From an uncultured Collinsella sp. (GTDB taxonomy: Bacteria; Actinomycetota; Coriobacteriia; Coriobacteriales; Coriobacteriaceae), in assembly GCA_937989795.1 (NCBI GenBank), contig CALKBB010000270.1, forward strand, positions 1 to 7,226: a stretch of 7,226 nucleotides of DNA, read 5' to 3'. Positions 1 to 7,078 of the stretch are shown in pieces (the first letter of the stretch is position 1; each line of letters begins with the position of its first letter). Below the pieces are notes generated by a model. It was not told the origin of the DNA. It saw nothing but the letters and a program-made list of their open reading frames with translations, and searched no databases. The position numbers were made by a program, and so were the translations under genes.

Positions 1-4
1 TGCC

Positions 5-30
5 TTGGGTGACTTTGGGGTCGATTGGGG
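5..30. repeat. Three TTGGG(G) repeats phased at 10 bp
   Basis: TTGGG begins at 5, and TTGGGG begins at 15 and again at 25, so the same motif recurs once per helical turn upstream of the alkyltransferase gene. That phasing suits a protein bound along one DNA face, but the motif is short and G-rich and the window edge hides what lies upstream. No regulator is recognised. Confidence 0.3.
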
Positions 31-49
31 TTGTCTGCACAATTCGCGG

Positions 50-76
50 TATTATGTTGCGGAGTTTTGAAAGGAG
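50..76 (+). promoter_or_regulatory. Candidate -10 box and ribosome binding site of ogt
   Basis: TATTAT at 50-55 matches five of six positions of a sigma-70 -10 box. No good -35 lies at the usual distance: TTGTCT at 31-36 is only 13 bp away and TTGGGG at 25-30 is 19 bp away. AAGGAG at 71-76, six bases before the GTG at 83, is a clear Shine-Dalgarno sequence and decides that start. A frame ending in TGA at 68-70 runs in from the window edge, so an upstream gene ending here and read-through transcription cannot be excluded. Confidence 0.35.
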
Positions 77-82
77 CCGCTG

Positions 83-661
83 GTGGTCACGACGACGTTT
101 GCTTCGCCTTTGGGCGAAATCTTGCTTGCCGCTGATGGCCGCGGTCTGACGGGACTTTGGTTTGAGGGGCAGGAGCATTTTGGCTCCACGCTTCTCAAAG
201 AAGATCCCGAACATGTTGAAGGCGCCGATGCAGTTTCTGGTGCTGGCGGCATGTCGTCGGTGAGTCCGGCAAATGGTGCGGCGTCTTCGGTGCTTGAGCG
301 TTCCTGGGCTTGGCTGAATGCTTATTTTGCAGGGCAGGAACCTCGGTTTACGCCGCCGTTGCATATGATCGGCACGGCGTTTCAGCGTGAAGTTTGGTAC
401 GAGCTGCTTTCTATTCCGCGTGGCGAGGTCGCTACGTATGGCGAGATCGCCCAGCGTGTTGCGGCTCGACATCGTGTACCGGGAAACGAGGCGCCCGTTG
501 TGTCTCCCCGTGCCGTGGGGACTGCGGTTGCACGCAATCCCATTTCGATTATCGTGCCGTGCCATCGCGTGGTTGCCGCCGATGGTTCGCTCAACGGATA
601 TGCCGGCGGGCTTGACCGCAAGGAGTGGCTGCTTCGGCTTGAGGGCGCGTACGAGGAATAG
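83..661 (+). CDS. ogt: Methylated-DNA--protein-cysteine S-methyltransferase (Ogt/MGMT type)
   Basis: This 192-residue suicide repair enzyme should transfer alkyl groups from O6-alkylguanine (and O4-alkylthymine) in DNA to its own cysteine in the cytoplasm. The active-site PCHRVV carries Cys160 and His161. Spacing to human MGMT is preserved for Asn152 (in RNPISI), the arginine finger Arg143 and Glu187 (in LRLEGA), so the enzyme looks catalytically intact. The helix-turn-helix part begins around FQREVWYELL with Tyr119 in VATYGEIA. The distance from Tyr119 to Cys160 is 41 residues instead of the usual 31, giving a ~10-residue extra loop (about 129-139). A low-complexity Gly/Ala/Ser stretch around residues 40-68 links the N-terminal domain to the catalytic one. 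There is no Ada-type zinc or AraC domain. The GTG start is supported by AAGGAG six bases upstream. It is probably a stand-alone repair gene, functionally unrelated to the downstream two-component system, which is 228 bases away. Confidence 0.93.
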   Translation: MVTTTFASPLGEILLAADGRGLTGLWFEGQEHFGSTLLKEDPEHVEGADAVSGAGGMSSVSPANGAASSVLERSWAWLNAYFAGQEPRFTPPLHMIGTAFQREVWYELLSIPRGEVATYGEIAQRVAARHRVPGNEAPVVSPRAVGTAVARNPISIIVPCHRVVAADGSLNGYAGGLDRKEWLLRLEGAYEE

Positions 662-775
662 TGCCCGAGCTCTTTGCATGATAAAGGTGCCGCGAAAGGG
701 CGAGTTGCTGTTCTATCGTCTCCGGCGTGCGGACAAGCGTTTGACATCTGCGCCTTAAGTTTGGCTAAGCCATAT

Positions 776-799
776 CCTGCGTATTTAAAAACGCGCAGG
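776..799. other. Inverted repeat (possible hairpin or operator) between ogt and the regulator
   Basis: CCTGCG at 776-781 pairs perfectly with CGCAGG at 794-799 around an A/T-rich centre; a nested near-palindrome spans 779-794. No T-run follows, so it is a poor intrinsic terminator for ogt. An operator or a weak transcript-end structure are both possible. The rest of 662-775 shows no gene. It holds an isolated TTGACA (741-746) and the 9-bp palindrome GGCTAAGCC (763-771), which shares GGCTAAG with the phased repeats at 806-825. Confidence 0.35.
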
Positions 800-805
800 T
801 TGAGC

Positions 806-825
806 GGCTAAGGCTGCGCTAAGGC
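806..825 (+). promoter_or_regulatory. Phased direct repeats, candidate binding site for the response regulator
   Basis: GCTAAGGC occurs at 807-814 and again at 818-825, exactly 11 bp apart. OmpR/PhoB-family dimers typically bind head-to-tail half-sites with this spacing. The second copy ends two bases before a TTGACG -35 candidate. A third GGCTAAG lies at 763-769. Position and spacing suggest that the regulator encoded at 890 binds here and controls its own operon. This is inferred from spacing, not from a known motif. Confidence 0.45.
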
Positions 826-827
826 GG

Positions 828-857
828 TTGACGGTGCGCTATCATCGGCAGTATCGA
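828..857 (+). promoter_or_regulatory. Candidate promoter of the two-component operon
   Basis: TTGACG at 828-833 is a five-of-six match to a -35 box. The best -10 at a suitable distance is TATCGA at 852-857 (18-bp spacer), which is weak, as expected for a promoter that needs an activator at the adjacent repeats. Transcription would start near 864, leaving a leader of about 26 bases. TATAGC at 864-869 is an alternative -10 but would place the start almost on the ribosome binding site. Confidence 0.35.
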
Positions 858-889
858 AACCTGTATAGCCGTGCGCCAAAGGAACAACT

Positions 890-1573
890 ATGAAGCTGAT
901 GCTTGCCGAGGACGAACCCGGCCTCTCCCGCGCCCTTACCGCGATTCTTCAACATAGCGACTACGAGGTCGATACCGCGCTCGATGGTCTGACGGCGCTC
1001 GAGTATCTGCTCGCCAACGACTATGACGCCGCAATTCTGGACATCATGATGCCCGGCATGGACGGTATCGAGGTACTCAAGCGCACACGCGCCGCCGGTA
1101 AGCGACTGCCCATCATCATGCTCACGGCAAAAAGCGAGGTGTCCGATAAGGTCGAGGGCCTGGATGCCGGTGCCAACGACTACCTGACCAAGCCGTTCGC
1201 CGCCAAGGAGCTGCTCGCACGCATTCGCGCCATGACGCGTGCCGCGACGGCAATTGACGCCACGACGCTCAGCGTGGGCAACGTGCGCCTCGACACGGCA
1301 TCGTGCACACTCGTGGGCCCTTTGGGCGAGGAGCACCTGGCCAATCGAGAGTTTCAGCTTATGGAGCTCTTTATGCGCAACGCCGGCACGCGCATGCCCA
1401 CCGAGCGTTTGATGCTCGAAGTTTGGGGTGAGGACGCGCCCGAAGGCGCTAACGTGGTGTGGGTCTATATCTCGTACCTGCGCAAAAAGCTGACGGCGCT
1501 TGGTGCCAACGTGGCCATCCGTGCATCGCGCAACCAGGGCTATTCGCTCGAGGTTGTTGAGGAGGGCGAATAG
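890..1573 (+). CDS. OmpR-family two-component response regulator
   Basis: This 227-residue cytoplasmic transcription factor has two domains. The receiver (about 1-120) shows the acidic pocket Glu7/Asp8, phosphoacceptor Asp51 (in ILDIMMPGMDG), switch residues Thr79 and Tyr98, and the conserved Lys101 in TKPF. The winged-helix DNA-binding domain (about 128-222) contains LANREFQLMELFMRN, a recognition helix around 188-201 (NVVWVYISYLRKKL) and the closing wing IRASRNQGYSL. Length and layout are standard for OmpR/CiaR-like regulators with nothing missing. The ATG is preceded by AAAGGA (878-883) six bases upstream. The stop lies 2 bp before the kinase start, so the two are almost certainly co-transcribed and translationally coupled. 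Phosphorylation by the neighbouring kinase is expected. Likely targets are its own promoter (phased repeats at 806-825) and perhaps the ABC module, although no matching phased repeat is visible before the latter. Confidence 0.95.
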   Translation: MKLMLAEDEPGLSRALTAILQHSDYEVDTALDGLTALEYLLANDYDAAILDIMMPGMDGIEVLKRTRAAGKRLPIIMLTAKSEVSDKVEGLDAGANDYLTKPFAAKELLARIRAMTRAATAIDATTLSVGNVRLDTASCTLVGPLGEEHLANREFQLMELFMRNAGTRMPTERLMLEVWGEDAPEGANVVWVYISYLRKKLTALGANVAIRASRNQGYSLEVVEEGE

Positions 1574-1575
1574 GC

Positions 1576-2955
1576 GTGAGCGCGAGTGCGTGGTGGAAGC
1601 GCACGACGGCAAAGCTCGGCATGGGCGCGGACTCGGGTAATCCGGGGCGCGCCGATGCTGCCAGTGCAATGGGACGTCGCCTGCGTCGTAAGTTCATCCT
1701 GGTTGCCATGGGTGCCGTGACCGCCGTGCTTACGCTTATCATCGCCGGCATCAATATCGTCAACTACTCGCATGTCTGCAAGATGGCCGACGCTCGTCTG
1801 GACTATATCTTGGCGGGCAAGGACGGCATCGATTGGACGGATGAGCCCAAGACCGATCTCGGCGAGGATGTGGGCGCCGGTAAGACCGCTGCCGGTGACA
1901 GGGTGGTCATGCGCACCGGGCGCTTCGAAGGTATGACGGCGGAGTCTCCCTTCGACACGCGCTACTTTACGGTGTCGATTGCCGGTGGGCAGGTGACCGA
2001 TGTCAACACGGCCCGCATTGCCGCGGTGGGTGCCAAGCGTGCTGCACGCATCGCTGCAGGACTATATTCCAAGGGTTGGACCTCGGGCTTTTCTGGTAAC
2101 TACCGCTATACGGTTACGGTTCAGGGCGACGAGACCACCTATGTGTTTGTGGACTGCTCGCGCGAGCTTGCAAGCTTTCATTCGTTTTTGAGCGCGAGCG
2201 TGGCGATTAGTTGCATTGGCTGGCTGGCGGTGTTGGCAATTGTGGCGGGTGCCTCGGGCGCGGTGATTCGGCCGATGGTCGAGAGCTACAGCAAGCAAAA
2301 GCGCTTTATTACCGATGCAAGCCACGAGATCAAGACGCCGCTGGCCGTGATTGATGCCGCCAATGAGGTGCAAGAGATCGAGAGCGGCGAGAGCGAGTGG
2401 ACGCAGAGCATTCACGAACAGGTTGCACGGTTGACGGCGCTCACGGAGCGTCTGGTGTTTTTGGCTCGCATGGACGAGGGTTCGGCGGGCTTTACCATGA
2501 TATCGATCGATCTTTCGGAGGCAGTGGACAAGGCGGCGTCGCCGTTTGAGTCGGTGGCGGTTTCGCGTGGCAAGCGTCTGTCGACGTCGATTGCGAGTGG
2601 CGTGCGGGCCCATGCCGATGCTGCAGCGGTGGCGCAGGTGGTTGAGCTGCTGCTGGATAACGCCACGCGCTATGCGAGTGAGGGCAGTGTAATTGAGTTG
2701 AGTCTGCGTGCCGTCTCACGCGGTGCAGGCAAAGGTTCGGCCGAGCTTGTCGTTTCGAACGCCGTGGACGAGCTGCCCGAAGGCGACCTAGATCGATTGT
2801 TCGACCGCTTCTATCGTGCGGACGTGTCGCGCAGCTCCAAGACGGGCGGCTCGGGCGTGGGCCTATCCGTGGTGCGTGCCATCGCCGAAGCCCATGGTGG
2901 GAGCGCTTCTGTCTGCGGCCACGGCAACCAGATCACCTTCACCGTCCGCCTCTAA
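1576..2955 (+). CDS. Membrane sensor histidine kinase, partner of the upstream regulator
   Basis: This 459-residue kinase has a basic cytoplasmic N-terminus, TM1 at about 40-62, an extracellular sensor at about 65-204 and TM2 at about 207-231. No recognisable HAMP domain follows: TM2 runs through a short linker (RPMVESYSKQKRF) straight into the dimerisation helix, whose phosphoacceptor is His250 in ITDASHEIKTPL. The ATPase domain has the N box (LLLDNATRY, Asn362), the F box (LFDRFYRAD) and the G2 box (GGSGVGLSVV, about 424-433). The G1 box is degenerate: the stretch usually resembling DxGxG reads NAVDE. The sensor ends with a VDCSREL motif that I associate with a family of clostridial and coriobacterial kinases; its ligand is unknown. 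The GTG start is supported by GGAGGG at 1561-1566; internal ATGs at 1621 and 1669 lack a ribosome binding site. The large sensor argues against a BceS-type intramembrane sensor. Confidence 0.93.
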   Translation: MSASAWWKRTTAKLGMGADSGNPGRADAASAMGRRLRRKFILVAMGAVTAVLTLIIAGINIVNYSHVCKMADARLDYILAGKDGIDWTDEPKTDLGEDVGAGKTAAGDRVVMRTGRFEGMTAESPFDTRYFTVSIAGGQVTDVNTARIAAVGAKRAARIAAGLYSKGWTSGFSGNYRYTVTVQGDETTYVFVDCSRELASFHSFLSASVAISCIGWLAVLAIVAGASGAVIRPMVESYSKQKRFITDASHEIKTPLAVIDAANEVQEIESGESEWTQSIHEQVARLTALTERLVFLARMDEGSAGFTMISIDLSEAVDKAASPFESVAVSRGKRLSTSIASGVRAHADAAAVAQVVELLLDNATRYASEGSVIELSLRAVSRGAGKGSAELVVSNAVDELPEGDLDRLFDRFYRADVSRSSKTGGSGVGLSVVRAIAEAHGGSASVCGHGNQITFTVRL

Positions 2956-2986
2956 AACCTGCCAAAATGAACCTGTCCCTTTTTGG
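2954..2986 (-). repeat. Palindromic dispersed repeat, copy 1
   Basis: The reverse complement of this 33-base stretch matches 6518-6550 at 32 of 33 positions. It begins within the kinase stop codon TAA. AACCTGCCAAAA (2956-2967) can pair with the partly matching TTTTGGTCGGT (2981-2991, 9 of 11), so the copy forms an imperfect stem-loop around the core TGAACCTGTCCCT. It may act as a transcriptional attenuator between the two-component genes and the ABC genes, or be a non-autonomous dispersed element. No transposase is in the window. Confidence 0.8.
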
Positions 2987-3010
2987 TCGGTGCGAAATGG
3001 GTAATACTAA
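2983..3010 (+). promoter_or_regulatory. Candidate promoter of the ABC module
   Basis: An A/T-rich TAATACTAAAG at 3002-3012 provides overlapping -10 candidates. TACTAA (3005-3010) sits 16 bp from TTGGTC (2983-2988), a weak -35 that overlaps the end of repeat copy 1. Together with the 85-base gap after the kinase, this suggests that the ATPase-permease pair has its own promoter. The ribosome binding site is weak, a GGGA at 3029-3032 eight bases before the ATG. Confidence 0.35.
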
Positions 3011-3025
3011 AGAGTTATCCGACCA
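2984..3025. promoter_or_regulatory. Inverted repeat bracketing the ABC promoter candidate
   Basis: TGGTCGG at 2984-2990 and CCGACCA at 3019-3025 form a perfect 7-bp inverted repeat separated by 28 bp, with the candidate -10 box between the arms. It could be a split operator or a 5'-leader structure. The left arm overlaps the repeat copy 1 boundary, so its sequence may partly reflect that element. Confidence 0.35.
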
Positions 3026-3040
3026 GATGGGAATTAATCG

Positions 3041-3742
<702 letters not shown>

Positions 3743-3747
3743 CGCCC

Positions 3748-6513
3748 ATGGATCAGGACCGCCAAAACAGCCAACGCCGCGACGCGCAGAACACGGAGCG
3801 CGAGCAGGATTTTACGACCTACCGCACTGCCCAAAGCTCAAACGATATGGTGCCGACGGTGTTTCGCCGCGGTGTCTACCGCACGATTCGGGGCAGTCTT
3901 AAGCGCTTCCTATCTATCGTGGTCATCACTGCGCTTGGCGTGAGCGTGATGTGCGGCCTTAAGGCGGGCTGCGAGGATTTGTGCGATTCGGTCGACGCCT
4001 ATTTTGACCAGCAGAATGTCTATGACATTAACGTGCAGTCGACCTATGGCCTTACGCGCGACGATCTCGCGGCTATCCAAGAGGTCGACGGCGTCGAGAC
4101 GGTCGAGGGCATCTACACCGAGACCGCCTACACCGCCGTGGGCACAACGCGCGAGCGCGTGGTCGTGCAAAGTCTCTCCAAGGAGAACATCGATCAGCCG
4201 GTGCTGGTGAGCGGCGATTTGCCCGAGAGCGCCGATGAAGTCGCGGTGACTTCGAAGTTCCTGAAGGCTTCGGGCAAAAAGCTCGGCGATACGGTGAGCT
4301 TTGCCGCCAATAACGCGAGCTCGTCGAACCAAAGCGCCAAGGATCAGTTTGCCGCGGGCGATTACACCATTACGGCCGAGGTCCTCGATCCTACCGACGT
4401 GAGCTCCGACTCGACAGTCAACGCCTTTCGCGCTGCTTCGGCGGCGGACTATAAGTTCTATGTGAGCGAGGACGCCGCGACATCTTCTTCCTACTCCGCG
4501 GTCCACGTGATCGTCGAGGGAGCCAAGAGTCTTAACTCCTATTCAGATGCCTACACGACAAAGATCAACGAGGTCAAAGGCAATATCGAGAAGATCCGCG
4601 AGGAGCGTGAGAAGGCGCGGGTCCAGGAGTTGACGGTTGACACGCCGACAAGCTTGGATACGGCCGAGCGTCAGGCCGCCATGCTCTTTGGAATCGAGCA
4701 GGATAACATCAACCGTATGGCCGAGGGCAGCGAGGAGCGCGTCCAGGCTCAGGCCGAGTTGGACCAGCGCCGCGCCGCCGCCGACCAGCATTTTGCCGAT
4801 GCCCGCGCCGAGCTTTCCGATCTGGGCGAATGCACCTGGTACATTCAGGACCGCGGTAACATCGCAAGCTACTCGAGCGTCGAGAGCGACAGTTCTTCGA
4901 TCGAGGCCATCGCCACGGTTTTCCCATTTATCTTCTTTGTCGTCGCTGTGCTCATCAGCCTTACCACCGCCACGCGCATGGTCGAGGAGGAGCGCACGCT
5001 TATTGGCCTGTACAAGGCGCTTGGCTATTCACGCGAGCGCATCCTGTCCAAATACGTGGACTATGCGCTGTGGGCATGTCTGATCGGCGGCGTGCTCGGC
5101 AACATCATCGGATTTGTGGGCCTGCCGCTGTTCCTGTTTACGGTGTTCGACGACATGTACTCGCTGCCCCAGATGCTGCTCTCGTACGACATCGTGTCCT
5201 CAATCGTCTCGGTGGCGCTGTTTGCCGTGGGCGTGGTGGGCGCTACGATTATCGCCTGCCGCCACGAGATGGCCGAGACCCCGGCCTCGCTCATGCGTCC
5301 CAAGGCCCCACGCGCCGGCTCTCGCATCTTGCTTGAGCGCATCGGCTTTATCTGGCGCCGCATGGGCTTTTTGAACAAGGTGGCAGCACGTAACCTGTTC
5401 CGCTACAAAAAGCGCGCTTTTATGACCATCTTCGGTATCGCCGGCTGCACGGCGCTCGTGATCTGCGGTATGGGCATTCGCGACACGTCGGTGGCGCTTT
5501 CGCCCAAACAGTACGGGCATATCACGCGCTACGACCTGCTGGCGGTCGCCAATCCCGACGATTTTTCGCAGACGTGCGCGGCATTGGATGAGCGCAGCGC
5601 GGCCAAGGATTCTAACGTGACGGTGTCTTCGACGCTGCCGATCATGACCGACAACGTCACCTTTACGTTTGGCGGCAAGAGCGAAACCGTGCAGCTGATC
5701 GTGGTGCCCGATAACCGCACGAGTGACTTGGGCGATTACGTGCGTCTGGAGGATGAGTCCAAAGAACCGCTGTCTTTGCGTGACGGAGACGTGTATCTGA
5801 GTAAAAGTTCACAGCTGGTGCTGGGGATTCAGCCGGGCGATACGGCTCACGTCCAGGATTCGTCGCTCAATGTTGCCAAGGTCAAAGTCAGCGACATTTC
5901 GCTTAACTATCTGGGCAACACGCTTTACATGACGCAGGGCACCTATGAGCGCGCGTTCGGTCGAAGCGCACGTCTTAACGGCGTCTTTGTGCTGCTTAAG
6001 GGTTCGTCGGCCGACCAGATTGCGTTTAGCAAGAATCTTAAGAGTGACGGTTGGCTTACGATTTCGAGTACGGCCGAGCATTGGGAAAACTATGAGGCGA
6101 ACTTTACGATTATCAATTCGGTCGTTGTGCTCGTGACCTTTATGGCAGCGTGCCTATCGTTTGTGGTGGTGTTTACGCTGTCCAACACGAATATCTCCGA
6201 GCGCGAGCGCGAGCTGGCGACCATTAAGGTGTTGGGCTTCCGCCGTGGCGAGGTACACCACTACGTCAACAAGGAGACGTTGATCCTCACGGCGATCGGC
6301 GCTGCGCTGGGCGTGCCGCTGGGCGGCTTGCTGGCCGAGAGTTTTACGTACATTTTGCAGATGCCGTCGCTGTACTTTGATGTCGAGGTCGAGCCGCTAA
6401 GCTACGTGCTCGCCGTGGTGCTTTCCTTTGGCTTTACGTTTATCGTCAACCTCGCTACCAATCGTACCCTCAACAAGATCGACATGGTCGGCGCCCTCAA
6501 GAGTGCCGAGTAA
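3748..6513 (+). CDS. Large FtsX-family ABC permease with two extracytoplasmic domains
   Basis: The 921-residue membrane partner of the upstream ATPase contains two FtsX modules of four TM helices each: TM1 about 54-71, TM2 388-408, TM3 440-464, TM4 482-503, then TM5 558-577, TM6 788-811, TM7 844-865 and TM8 885-902. The first extracytoplasmic domain (about 72-387) has beta-rich MacB-like parts and charged helices at about 272-295 and 314-357 that look like a coiled-coil stalk. The second (about 579-787) has no such helix pair. The segments after TM2 (RMVEEERTLIGLYKALGYSR) and TM6 (SERERELATIKVLGFR) are the paired FtsX coupling motifs that contact the ATPase. The C-terminus KIDMVGALKSAE is typical of the family. 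The ATG at 3748 is preferred; a GTG at 3736 in the same frame would add four residues, and neither has a strong ribosome binding site. Eight TMs in two halves differ from the ten-TM BceB permeases. The substrate is unknown. Confidence 0.93.
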   Translation: MDQDRQNSQRRDAQNTEREQDFTTYRTAQSSNDMVPTVFRRGVYRTIRGSLKRFLSIVVITALGVSVMCGLKAGCEDLCDSVDAYFDQQNVYDINVQSTYGLTRDDLAAIQEVDGVETVEGIYTETAYTAVGTTRERVVVQSLSKENIDQPVLVSGDLPESADEVAVTSKFLKASGKKLGDTVSFAANNASSSNQSAKDQFAAGDYTITAEVLDPTDVSSDSTVNAFRAASAADYKFYVSEDAATSSSYSAVHVIVEGAKSLNSYSDAYTTKINEVKGNIEKIREEREKARVQELTVDTPTSLDTAERQAAMLFGIEQDNINRMAEGSEERVQAQAELDQRRAAADQHFADARAELSDLGECTWYIQDRGNIASYSSVESDSSSIEAIATVFPFIFFVVAVLISLTTATRMVEEERTLIGLYKALGYSRERILSKYVDYALWACLIGGVLGNIIGFVGLPLFLFTVFDDMYSLPQMLLSYDIVSSIVSVALFAVGVVGATIIACRHEMAETPASLMRPKAPRAGSRILLERIGFIWRRMGFLNKVAARNLFRYKKRAFMTIFGIAGCTALVICGMGIRDTSVALSPKQYGHITRYDLLAVANPDDFSQTCAALDERSAAKDSNVTVSSTLPIMTDNVTFTFGGKSETVQLIVVPDNRTSDLGDYVRLEDESKEPLSLRDGDVYLSKSSQLVLGIQPGDTAHVQDSSLNVAKVKVSDISLNYLGNTLYMTQGTYERAFGRSARLNGVFVLLKGSSADQIAFSKNLKSDGWLTISSTAEHWENYEANFTIINSVVVLVTFMAACLSFVVVFTLSNTNISERERELATIKVLGFRRGEVHHYVNKETLILTAIGAALGVPLGGLLAESFTYILQMPSLYFDVEVEPLSYVLAVVLSFGFTFIVNLATNRTLNKIDMVGALKSAE

Positions 6514-6550
6514 CCTGCCAAAAAGGGACAGGTTTATTTTGGCAGGTTTT
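6512..6550 (+). repeat. Palindromic dispersed repeat, copy 2
   Basis: This copy contains a perfect 12-bp inverted repeat, AACCTGCCAAAA (6512-6523) against TTTTGGCAGGTT (6537-6548), around the core AGGGACAGGTTTA. Positions 6518-6550 match the reverse complement of 2954-2986 with one mismatch. Like copy 1 it starts inside a TAA stop codon, here that of the permease, and it can fold as a stem-loop at the transcript end. The two copies face each other and enclose the whole ABC module. Confidence 0.85.
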
Positions 6551-6554
6551 ATCT

Positions 6555-6602
6555 GGGCAAACGCCGGACAACCATTAGGTGGCCCGGCGTTTGCCCCGTT
6601 TT
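6555..6602 (+). terminator. Strong intrinsic terminator after the ABC module
   Basis: GGGCAAACGCCGG (6555-6567) and CCGGCGTTTGCCC (6584-6596) form a perfect 13-bp GC-rich stem with a 16-base loop, followed by CGTTTTG. This is a rho-independent terminator on the plus strand. On the minus strand no T-run follows the hairpin, so it is a poor terminator for the convergent gene at 6630-6950. Between it and that gene nothing else is visible. Confidence 0.8.
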
Positions 6603-6629
6603 GCTGGGGATGTCTGTCGTTCAGTGCTC

Positions 6630-6950
6630 TTACTGGCCAATCCAGTGTTGCGCATAGCTCTTAATGTCCTCGGTAAAACCGTCAAGGTCGTCAAGGGTGA
6701 TCACGCTGTCGATAAGCAAATTGGCTATCTCGCGGTGCATTGTGCTGCGGCGAATGTCGTTTGCAATTACGCCTGAGGACAGCTTGTCTCTATTGAGGTG
6801 CTCTTCTAGTGCCCAAAATCTACTGGACGCTTCGCTGTCGCCGTTCAGCATCTCAACGTACTGGCCGATGAGCTTTTCCATATAACGTTCTTGCCATTGA
6901 GGAAGCATTTTCTTAAACAGCTTCCAGTCGCTTTCGGCTACGTCGCGCAT
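6630..6950 (-). CDS. Small hypothetical protein, conserved-looking, unknown function
   Basis: This 106-residue protein is rich in charged and aromatic residues, with no signal peptide, membrane segment or cysteine, so it should be soluble and mainly helical. Landmarks are DWKLFKKMLPQWQERYMEKL (8-27), FWALEEHL (45-52), a basic SSGVIANDIRRSTM stretch (58-71) and an acidic C-terminal helix, ITLDDLDGFTEDIK (84-97). From memory, this pattern recurs in short Firmicutes and Coriobacteriia proteins sometimes labelled 'multidrug transporter'. That label does not fit a protein without membrane helices, and I assign no function. The ATG at 6950 has CGGAGG just upstream (GGAGG at 6955-6959), whereas the ATG at 6992 (120 residues) has no ribosome binding site and would start before the likely transcription start. 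It is convergent with the ABC module and so probably regulated separately. Confidence 0.75.
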   Translation of the reverse strand: MRDVAESDWKLFKKMLPQWQERYMEKLIGQYVEMLNGDSEASSRFWALEEHLNRDKLSSGVIANDIRRSTMHREIANLLIDSVITLDDLDGFTEDIKSYAQHWIGQ

Positions 6951-6990
6951 ATGTCCTCCGCTCGTCAAACGGGCTTTCCATTTGCCTTTC

Positions 6991-6996
6991 ATTCTA
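6991..6996 (-). promoter_or_regulatory. Candidate -10 box for the reverse-strand gene
   Basis: On the minus strand TAGAAT (6996 to 6991) matches five of six -10 positions. Transcription would begin near 6984, giving a leader of about 34 bases before the ATG at 6950. No good -35 is seen 16-18 bp upstream. It supports 6950 over 6992 as the start codon. Confidence 0.3.
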
Positions 6997-7078
6997 TTTG
7001 GTTTTCGCTCGCAGGCGTGGATGAGAGGCTCTCTTTAGCCTTCGAGATTGGGCTTGAATGGGTCGTATGCCACAAAAC

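Noticed and set aside
2..70. Tail of an upstream gene ending at TGA 68-70
   Set aside because: The frame is open from the window edge, but 23 codons in GC-rich DNA are too few to judge and the residues are not recognisable.
741..746. Perfect TTGACA as a -35 box
   Set aside because: No acceptable -10 lies 16-18 bp downstream; GCTAAG there matches only three of six positions.
842..1669. 275-residue minus-strand open frame
   Set aside because: It is antisense to the regulator, has Arg/His-rich low-complexity composition and no recognisable domain; it is a by-product of GC-rich codon use on the other strand.
7023..7041. Small palindromes GAGAGGCTCTC and AGGCT-N6-AGCCT
   Set aside because: The stems are only five base pairs, with no adjacent gene or T-run to give them meaning.
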